Shown piece by piece: positions 55,497-64,000 of a stretch of DNA of 64,000 nt. This DNA is from Cercis canadensis (taxonomy: Eukaryota > Streptophyta > Magnoliopsida > Fabales > Fabaceae). The stretch is from the NCBI GenBank assembly GCA_003255065.1, contig QAOA01002120.1:470997-534996 (forward strand), in the 5' to 3' direction. The position numbers were made by a program, and so were the translations under genes. Every line of letters starts with the position of its first letter. Within the stretch, counting starts at the first letter, position 1. The notes beneath the pieces are model-generated. The model was not told the DNA's origin and ran no database searches. It saw only the letters and a list, made by a program, of their open reading frames with translations.

Positions 55497-56112
55497 ATCT
55501 CCATCTTTGAGCACACTAAAAGAATGACCAGTAGCAGCAAATTTTTCATTTTCTACTGCTGTAGGAGTTTGTTCCAATCTCTAACATACTCTTGGACTGA
55601 GCTATCTCCTTGCCAGCATCTTTAAGATCTATTCCACATTCAAATTTTCTTGCTTCTCTGCTCCACCAGGCTGTTTTAAATTGTCTGGAGATGGTTCAGA
55701 CTTTTCAAACTTTTTCAGCTCTTCGTTATTGTCTTTGACTACTTTCTCTTGTGGGACTTGAAACTTATTCCTCTTTGTAGTAGTCATATGCTTCCAGATC
55801 ACTTTCTTCTTAGCAAACATAAAATTATAAGTGTTCTTGCTCTCATCATGCTACACACCTTGATCTAAAAGTCATGAGTGGCCTAGAATAATATGTGCAA
55901 CCCTAAGCAGAATAACATCACACAATATAGAATCATGATAAGGATTTGCAAAAGAGAAAAGGCACCTTTAATTGACCGGAATGAAAATGTTGTCAGTCCA
56001 AGCTATCTTGTAGGGTTGTAGATGTGGCTCAGTAGGAGTTTGTGCCATTCAACTGTAGAGGTGAAACGGAGTTCATACAACTACCACCATCAATGATAAG
56101 CTATTTGGCTTC

Positions 56113-56259
56113 TGTGAGAATAGTGGAAAATGTTGTGAGACTAGCTCCTCACAGCTATTATTTATATTAACTGTACAGCAATAATGGGCCTAATCATATG
56201 CTAATTACAAGCCTAAATATATGCTATAATAACTAGTATTTACAGCTAATATTCCAACA
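56113..56259 (-). repeat. 3' LTR of copia element B2
   Basis: 147 bp, plus-strand TGTGAGAATAGTGG to ATTCCAACA, without the 12-bp duplication. Confidence 0.93.
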
Positions 56260-59200
56260 CTCCCCCTCAAATTGGAGCATACATATTATATGTTCCAAGC
56301 TTGTTACAAATATAGTTAACCCAAGGGCCTCCGAAGAACTTAGTAAATATATTTGCTAGCTAATCGTTTGATCTAACAAAACTAGTAACAATATCCCCTG
56401 AAAGTATTTTCTATCTAATAGTGACAGTCAATCTCTATATGTTTGGTCTTCTCATGGAAGACTGGATTAGAGGCAATGTGGAGAGCTACTTGGTCATCAC
56501 ATATTAGTCTCATTTGTTGAACCTTCATGAATTTTAACTCTTGAAGCAATTGTTTCAGCCATATGAGTTCACAGGTTGCTTTAGTCATGGCTCGGTATTC
56601 TACCTCAGCCGTGGATAAAGCAACAACTGATTGTTTCTTGCTCTTCCATGACACTAGATTGCCCCCAACAAATACACAATATCCAGTGGTTGAGCGTTTA
56701 TCATATGGACAACCTGCCCAGTCAGCATCGGAATAGCCAACCACTTGAGTATGTCCTCTACTTTCATACAATAGGCCTTTACCTGGTGTCTTCTTGATGT
56801 ATTTTAAAATACGAACTACTGCATCTCAATGACTATCACACGGAGCACTTAGAAATTGGCTGAGTACACTCATTATGAAGGCAATATCAGGACGTGTCAC
56901 TGTGAGGTAGTTGAGTTTCCCAATAAGTCTCCGATATCTACTAGGATCTGATAAGGGCTCCCCCTGATCAAGTAGGAGCTTGACATTTGGATCCATTGGA
57001 GTATCCACAGGTTTGCAGTTTGACATGTTTGTTTCTTTCAATATATCCAAGGTATATTTTCGTTGTGAGATGGCAACACCCTTTCGAGATTGAGCAACTT
57101 CTACTCCCAGAAAGTACTTGAGTTTGCCCAAATCTTTTGTCTGAAAGTGCTGGAATAGATGTTGCTTGAGTTTCTGTATGCCCTCTTGATCATTCCCTGT
57201 AATCACAATGTCATCCACATAGACAACCAAATAAATGCATCGGTTAGGGAATGAGTGTAAGTAAAAGACTGAATGATCAACCTCACTCTGAGTCATACCA
57301 AACTGTCGGACAATTGAACTAAATCTCCCAAACCAAGCGCGTGGAGATTGTTTAAGTCCATAGAGAGATCGGCGAAGTCTACACACCATTCTAGACTCCC
57401 CATGAGCAACAAATCCAGGAGGTTGCTCCATATAAACTTCCTCTTGCAATTCGTCATGTAGAAAGACATTTTTAATATCCAATTGATAAAGGGGTCAGTG
57501 GTGAATGGCAATCAAAGAGAGAAAGAGCGAACAGAGGGCATCTTGGCAACTAGAGATAAGGTATCACCATAATCAAGTCTGTAGATCTGGGTGTATCCCT
57601 TAGCAACTAGTCAGGCTTTCAAACGATCTATTTGGCCATCAGGGCCAACTTTGACTGTGTAAACCCAATGACAACCAACTGTGGATTTACCAAGTGGTAA
57701 AGGCACCAAATCCCAAGTGCTATTGGAGTCTAAAGCAGTCATCTCATCAATCATTGCCTTACGCCAGCCTAGGTCAAAAAGTGCTTCACCGATATTCTTA
57801 GGCAAAAGCAGAATATTGTGGAGCCAAACGGTGATAGTTCACAAAAGTATAAATGGGGTAAAGGTTGCGAGTAGAACGAATACCTTTGCGTTCAGCAATG
57901 GAACAGTCCAAGTCAGAGGCCGGAATTGGAGAAGTAACCGGAGCAGGAGATGAGGCCAATGGGATAGTGGTAGGAGTGTCATTGGTGGTAGGGTTTTCAA
58001 CAGGCTCAATGACAGGTGGCGCAATGGTAGAGTTCTCAAGAGGTTCAAGGACAAGTGACACAATGGTAGGGTTCTCAACAGGTTCAGGTCGAGGCCGACG
58101 ATGGTAGGTGAAGAGAGGAGGTGCCGAGTCATCTATAGGACCACTGGAGTCATTGGAAGAAACAACCGGTGGAATAGGACTAGTACATGAAATAAGGAGA
58201 ACCTGAGTAACAGCAGAATAATCAGGATGCCCTAAAGACGGAAAGAATGGGATTGTCTCAAAGAAGGTGACATCCGGGGAAACTATATAACGTTTGAGTT
58301 CAGGAGAGAAACAACGGTAACCCTTTTGCAAATGGGAATAACCCAAAAAGACACATTTGAGAGATTTTGCATGTAACTTATCTTTTCCTGGAGTGAGATC
58401 ATGAACAAAACATGTGCAACCGAAGACACGAGGAGGAAGAGAGTAGAGTGGCTGATTGGAAAATAAAAAAGAATGAGGCACCTGATTTTGTAAAACGGAG
58501 GAGGGCATGTGATTAATCAAATAGAATGCAGTGATAACTGCATCTCCCCAAAAACGCAGTGGAACATTATTATGAATGAGGAGAGTACGAGCAGTCTCAA
58601 TCAAGTGTCTATTTTTCTGCTCAGCCACTCCATTTTGTTGAGGAGTATGAGCACAAGAAGATTGATGGAGAATGCCCTGAGAAGTCATAAAAGATTGAAA
58701 TTGAGCAAAAAAATATTCTCGAGCATTATCACTTCGGAAGGTGCGAATGGTGATTCCAAATTGAGTTTTAACTTCTGAGCAAAAAGTTTGAAAAAAAGAG
58801 AATAGTTCTGAACGATTTTTCATTAAAAATAACCAAATACATCTGAAAAAATCATCAACAAAGGTAACAAAGTATTGAAAACCCAGAGTTGAATTGACAC
58901 GACTAGGACCTCATACATCAGAATGAACAAGTGAAAAAGGAGACTCAGCTTATTTATTGACACGACTAGGAAAAGAACTACGAACATGTTTTCCTAATTG
59001 ACAAGACTCATATTCTAAAGAAGAGATACCAAAGAGACTCGGCACCATCTTTTGTAGTTTCTGTAAGCTAGGTTGTCCCAAACGGCTATGAAAAAGTTCA
59101 GGTGAATCAACAACAATACAAGCCACAGGAGATGGTGGTGGGGTGAGGTAGTATAGCCCACAGGACTCGTGCACTGCTCCAATCATCCTCCTAGTGTTCC

Positions 59201-60950
59201 GCTCCAACACAAGAACCGAATTAGCTACAAAGGTAACAGAATAAGGTAGGGTTTGGGTTAATTTGCTGACAGAAAACAAATTAAATGCACACCCAGGCAC
59301 AAAGAGAATAGAATTTAAAGATAGGGAGGGCAAGGGTTTGGCCTGTCCAATGCCCTTGACTTTAGTTTGTGAGCCATTAGCTAAGGTAACAGTGGATAAT
59401 GAAATAGAATAAGCGATATAAGAAAATAAATTCTTGTTACCAGACATGTGATCAAAAACACCAAAATCAAAAACCCAAGGTCCAAGAGAGGATGACTGAG
59501 AGATGCATGCAATAGAATTACAAGTATGAGCAATAGAGGCTATGGAGGTAGATTGCTTGTTCTCTTAGAGTCTTAGGAATTCATTGTAATCAACAGCAGA
59601 GATGGATACAGTGCCAGATGGAGTACCAGAGGAGGAATCATACTGTGCAACATTAGCACTCTTAGGAGGTCGACCATGAAGAAGAAAGCAGTGATCCACT
59701 ATATGACCAATTTTGTGGCAGTGAGTACACCGAGGGCGATCTCTATTTCGAGCTCTCTGATCACAACGTCCTCACTTACCATCCTCTCGATGGTTCACAT
59801 GAGAGGCTATAATAGTAGAATCAGTCGAGGTAGTCGAAACAGAGATACTTGTAGGTGCGGAAATACAGATTAACTGCTCAAACATTGTGTCCATAGTAGG
59901 AACCCTAGGGTTGGCCAGAATTTGATTACGGACCGAATCCAATTCAGAGGGCAAGCCGGCAAGTGCAAGGACCATGAAAAATTTGCCACAATGTGCCTCT
60001 TGTTGAGCAACATCAGTTAAGAATGGCATCATCTCATTAAATTCCTGCTGAAGAGTCTCGATCTGCCCTAGATAAGTTTGCATATCCAGATCCTGTTTCT
60101 TAATTGTTTTCATATGAGAGACAATAGTATACAGACGATTTATATCGTTTGAGTAGAGTTTCTTAGTCTTCTGCCAAACCTCATAGCAAGTACGATAAGG
60201 TCGATATTGACCAACAAGAGCACAATCAATAGACTACCAAAGGACATTACAGAGATAAGCATCAGCCTGCTGCCACTTAGGCTGATCCTTCGCAGGGATG
60301 TCTTTAATTTGTTTTACTAAGTGTTCCTCATGGCCCTGACCTAAAAACCACAACTCCACAGATGCTGACCAAGTCATATAGTTGCCAGAACTAGTTAATT
60401 TTTCAGCATAGATAGTTGGAGTAGAACAAAAAGTAAGGAATGAATGGTGACCAGAAGTTTCCTTGTCTGAAGAAGCCATTTGGATATGTTATTAACCGTT
60501 AACAAAGAAGAATAGACCTGTTATGATGTTGTCTAGGTCAGATAACACCAAAGTAAGGGCATGAATAGGTCGGAAATACGCCGGAGGAGAGATCTGGAAA
60601 GTTTCACGGCGATCGGAGAAGACACGCGCCTCCACTCACGGAAGAAGCGCCTCCACGCACGGAAGAAGCTGGCGGCGCGTGGGCGTCACTTGCAGAGACT
60701 GGAGAGGCACGTGTGGCGGCAGATGGTGGCGGGTCTCCAAGGAATGGCCAGTCAGAGGGCTCTAAGGTTGACTATGGGCTCAGAATTGGGAAGCTCGAGT
60801 CCTAGGGTGGCTGGATAGAGACACAGCCACTAAACCCTAGTATAAGAACACTGCTAGAGTAAGAACACAGTAAGGAAAGGGAAAAACACCATTGGAAAAA
60901 TTCACAGCAGGAATGCAGAGGTTTTTCTCACTAAAATTGCTCTGATAGCA

Positions 60951-61109
60951 TGTGAGAATAGTGGAAAAGGTTGTGAGACTAGCTCCTCACAGCTATTATT
61001 TATATTAATTGTACAGCAATAATGGGCCTAATCTTGGGCCTAATCATATGCTAATTACAAGCCTAAATATATGCTATAATAACTAGTATTTACAGCTAAT
61101 ATTCTAACA
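60951..61109 (-). repeat. 5' LTR of copia element B2
   Basis: 159 bp, plus-strand TGTGAGAATAGTGG to ATTCTAACA, with the 12-bp duplication (GGGCCTAATCTT). Confidence 0.93.
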
Positions 61110-61833
61110 GCTTCATTACTATATTGAACCAATGTCTGAAAAATAAATGCATGCTTGGAATATGTTTTATCAACTTTAGAAGCTGCTCAAATACGTTTAA
61201 ATACGTTTAACCATAGTTGATAGTGAAATGTCAACTTTATCCTCCTTCAAAAATTGTTCTTTCTCGCCCTCAATAGGATATCTTGAGATTTATCTCTGTC
61301 TTACCTCCTTCAGATGTTGTCCAGCAAACCTTAATTTGACTCAAAGGCTTTTGCACCTGCTGATTTGACTGTCTAATCAATTGTCTGAACTCCCCTACAC
61401 AATAACCATCTATTAGAGCATGTTTTTCCGAAGAACAAAACAGTTTTGGAGCTCTGCTTTCATAACAGATTTGTGCAAGAAGTCTTCCTACATCAGAAGC
61501 TTGCTCAATTATATCTTCAAGGGAATAAAAGACTATTATGAAGCTTAGGTTTAATTTCTTCATCCAATCCACGCCCAAACTTTGCAATAACCGTTCTTTT
61601 TTCCACTCCATCACCTGATCTGGTAAACCTTTTTAAATCTATGGCACATTCCAGCACTGAAAGATTACCTTTGTTGGAACTCAAGATATTAACAATAAAT
61701 TTCCTTTTTAAATTGTTGTCCTTGAGGCTCCTTTCTGAAAAACCTCCTTAATTCTTCCCATCTGCTGATCCTAGAGTTGTAGGACCCTTCCACATTGTAA
61801 AAAATTTGTGGAGTAACTTGCTTTTATACCAAT

Positions 61834-62797
61834 TGACATAGGAAGTACAGGGCTTAGGGTGAAATAAGGGGTTTTTAGGAGTGGTTGAAAGATAGAAAGG
61901 TGGAAATTTGATAGCTTAGGGTCTCTGTATGCAGGAAAAGGTATTTTGTCAGAAAAAGGAATGGTTGGTAGGGTCAAATATGCGGGTTTTTGTTGATGTG
62001 AACAGTAGCTGCGGGTATAGCAAAGGGCAGATAAGAAAAGTAAAACAGAATGTAAAAGAAATTAGGAAAGAAGAAGAAACCTACGGTTTGATTGTGTAGA
62101 GAATGGATTTGTGGAAAGTCGCACAATTAAGAAGGCAACTTTGCTGTATTATTTTAAAAAATTGAACTCTGCTCTCTGAATTGAAAAGGGAACAAGCAAC
62201 CGTTTAAATAGATCAAACCCTCTTATCCAAATTAGGGGTCAGATGAAAGGAATCAAGAAGTAGAACAGATTGCAATTCAGAAGTCTCCCTCTCATTTAGG
62301 TTCTCAAAAAAATCAAAGTTCCATGCAAAACGGGATTCTTGGAAGCTAAAATAGTCATGGATGGGAGAATTATGTAAAGAGGAAAGGTGGTAAAAGCTAG
62401 GAAAAGCCTATACAAGAGGAATTTTCCCCACCCAAAGGTCTTCCCAAAATCTAATACGAGAGCCATTGCCTACCTTGAGGGAGATTAGAGATCTAAAGGA
62501 AGTATATACATGAGAGATAAACTTCTGTGGGCTAGAATGGGTCACATTACTTACTAGGCTGGAGTCTCATCCATTTGGGTCTAAACCATATTTACTCTTC
62601 ATAACATGATGCCAAAAAGAATTCAACTCTGGAGGAAAACACCATAACCATTTACCAGCCAAAGCAATGTTTTTAGACACCAAATTTCACCCCTAAATAG
62701 AAAATTACAATCAGCCCATAATCGAAATTGAACCAAACTACTCAGAAGATATGATATTTCAACTTAGGCTTCCTTGATGCTAATCCATCCTGCGTCA
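61834..62797 (-). repeat. 5' LTR of the gypsy-like element
   Basis: 964 bp, plus-strand ends TGACATAGGAAG and CCTGCGTCA. It is about 530 bp longer in the middle than the partner LTR. Confidence 0.75.
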
Positions 62798-62849
62798 AGA
62801 GCACATATTTATAGAACAATGCACAAGTAAAGATTGCATTGAGTTTTGG

Positions 62850-63110
62850 AACCATTTTCTGTTTCTAATAGATTGTTTTCTTTTATCCCCAAAGAAAATT
62901 GCTTCAAGTTTTGGAACAAATCCAAACCTCATCAGAAATGACAGAAAGCTTACTTTGAATGCACTTGGCCAAAGAACAATATAAAAACAAATGGTTTACA
63001 GTCTACAACCAGCTATAACACATCACACATTGGGAGATAATGTTTTATGAGGCATCTGGACATGCAATAGATCACTGCCATGATTTAAATGGAGTTTTTA
63101 ACCTTAGAAG
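62850..63110 (-). mobile_element. LINE fragment (zf-RVT region)
   Basis: The minus strand reads CVMCYSWL, stop, TVNHLFLYCSLAKCIQSKL (about 63025-62950). This matches the zinc-binding region downstream of the reverse transcriptase in plant L1 LINEs (pattern C..C...E.VDHLFLHC). Several stops are present, and no other LINE domain is nearby. Confidence 0.55.
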
Positions 63111-63600
63111 GAGCTCTAAGTTCCAAATAGTAAAGGTTGACAGAATCACAAATACCTGGACAAAAGATTTATGAGTACTAGAGTCTAATGCATGAAAAGT
63201 CAAGATCCTTTTATATGTGTCCAAGGAAAATTAAATGGAATTAGGAGTGTTCGTTGGTTTGGGTAAACTGACCAAATCTCCCAAACCAAAGCATTTTTGG
63301 ATGGTTTATATGATTTGGTTTGGTTCGAAAACCCCTAAATCAACCAAGATTGGTTCGGTAAGCGGGTGTTTTGTACGGGTTTTGTAATTGTTAATGGAGA
63401 CAATGTAGCCACTTGGGGCTTGGTGAGTCAATGAGCAAGGCACCCAAGGTAGGGTGTTAGGTAGGACAACTTAAGAGAACTGTGAGTTCGAAGCATGTAA
63501 GATGGGATTTCCATGATCCCTAGTTGATTGAGGTTACCTTCCTCAATGGTGACTCCAACAGCTTCAATGGTTGATGATTCGGTTCATGAAGATTGGTGGA
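63111..63600. other. No gene or element recognised
   Basis: It includes several short repeats of a TTGGTTTGG-like motif near 63250-63330 and nothing codable. Confidence 0.35.
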
Positions 63601-64000
63601 AGAGAAGGAAATATAGTGGGGAAAAGTCATTGTATGGGTTGAAACAGTCTTCCCAAGCTTGGTTTGGAAGATTTAGTGAAGTTGCTTTGGCAATCAGTTT
63701 GTAGAGGAGTGCACATGAGCATTCAGTTTTCTTCTGGCAAACAGCAGCACGATGTATCCTCTTAGTTGACTATGTTGATGACATTGTAATCACTGAAAGT
63801 GATGGAATTGGTATTTGTACTCCCAAATCTTTTCTCTAGCGCAAGTTTCAAACTAAAGACTTGGGAGATCTAAAGTATTTCTTGGGAATTAAGGTTCTTC
63901 AAAGTGAGAAAGGAATCTTCCTATCTCAAAGGAAGTATATCCTGGATTTGCTTAAGGATACAGGGATGCTAGGAGCCAAACCTTGTGATTCACCAATGCG
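63601..64000 (+). mobile_element. Ty1/copia reverse transcriptase fragment, broken
   Basis: The plus strand carries copia reverse transcriptase text ([58 protein letters not shown]). It resembles family A1/A2 but is clearly diverged, and it runs off the right edge. The left end is unclear and no LTR was seen. It is broken by a few breaks. Confidence 0.82.

Larger units (their letters stand above)
56113..61109 (-). mobile_element. Ty1/copia LTR retrotransposon B2, broken
   Basis: A B-family copia element on the minus strand inside the gypsy-like element, bordered by GCTTC on both sides (56108-56112 and 61110-61114). LTRs lie at 60951-61109 (5') and 56113-56259 (3'), with primer-site-like TGCTATCAGAGC after the 5' LTR and a purine tract (TGAGGGGGAG) before the 3' LTR. 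Parts: gag (about 60479-59690), protease (about 59480), integrase (about 59000-58200), reverse transcriptase (about 57800-57030, [11 protein letters not shown]) and RNase H (to about 56300). The LTRs differ by about 2% plus a 12-bp length change. It is broken by several breaks. Confidence 0.94.
54288..62797 (-). mobile_element. Gypsy-like LTR element without recognisable pol, broken, with two B-family insertions
   Basis: A minus-strand LTR element bordered by AGAGC on both sides (54283-54287 and 62798-62802). LTRs lie at 61834-62797 (5') and 54288-54721 (3'), with TG...CA ends, a worn primer site (TGGTATAAAAGC) after the 5' LTR and a purine tract (AGGGGAGAA) before the 3' LTR. Without the B2 element and the solo LTR, the internal part is only about 1.95 kb. 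It shows a gag-like piece (61614-61270), an aspartic-protease-like motif (LIIDGGSCMN, near 56100) and Lys/Glu-rich C-terminal pieces (55820-54977). I saw no reverse transcriptase or integrase, so it was probably non-autonomous. It is broken by several breaks. The LTR lengths differ strongly, so it is old. Confidence 0.75.

Noticed and set aside
54977-55820. Glu/Lys-rich open frames that could be taken for a host gene
   Set aside because: They lie between the LTRs of the gypsy-like element and are part of it.

Overview
The window is nuclear DNA of a woody eudicot, most like grapevine (Vitis). That is an inference from the intron-bearing plant gene families, the low GC content and the many Ty1/copia elements, with tRNA-Met-type primer sites (TGGTATCAGAGC), and L1-type LINEs sitting inside long introns. 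No prokaryotic feature, CRISPR array, tRNA or rRNA was seen.

Layout. 1-0.8 kb: first exon of a BOLA4-like gene (minus strand, running off the left edge) and its upstream region. 0.8-1.27 kb: decayed 3' part of an acyl-activating enzyme gene. 1.3-7.3 kb: an old L1-type LINE with both ORFs and an RNase H tail. 7.6-8.5 kb: two copies of a fold-back (MITE-like) element. 8.66-13.22 kb: a decayed copia element. 13.77-19.86 kb: a complete LRR receptor kinase of subfamily LRR-VIII-1 (HPCA1-like), for which I could place all 19 exons (964 codons). 21.7-25.9 kb: a complete five-exon gene for a small GRAM-domain protein (WBP2/UPF0664-like, 204 aa). 29.4-53.7 kb: the last three exons of a DEG10-like protease gene, two of them separated by a 23.35-kb intron. 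From 53.7 kb to the right edge: more retroelements, probably inside the next intron upstream of the same gene.

The DEG10-like intron is a layered nest. A LINE relic is split by copia element A1 (30.4-35.5 kb). Copia element B1 (36.9-46.9 kb) is split by a very young copia element C (39.9-45.0 kb). A relic resembling an LTR appears to be split by copia element A2 (47.8-52.9 kb), which has an extra piece of internal sequence in front of its first LTR. Further right, a small gypsy-like element without a recognisable pol region (54.3-62.8 kb) holds a solo B-family LTR and a full B-family element (B2). Target-site duplications were read directly for A1 (TGGAC), C (CCTCT), B2 (GCTTC), the solo LTR (ATCTC) and the gypsy-like element (AGAGC).

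The host genes are unrelated in function: a BolA protein (Fe-S/redox), a receptor kinase, a GRAM protein and an organellar protease. They share the minus strand but nothing suggests joint regulation. All exon models are from reading splice junctions and protein-family resemblance by eye; no alignment or database search was run.
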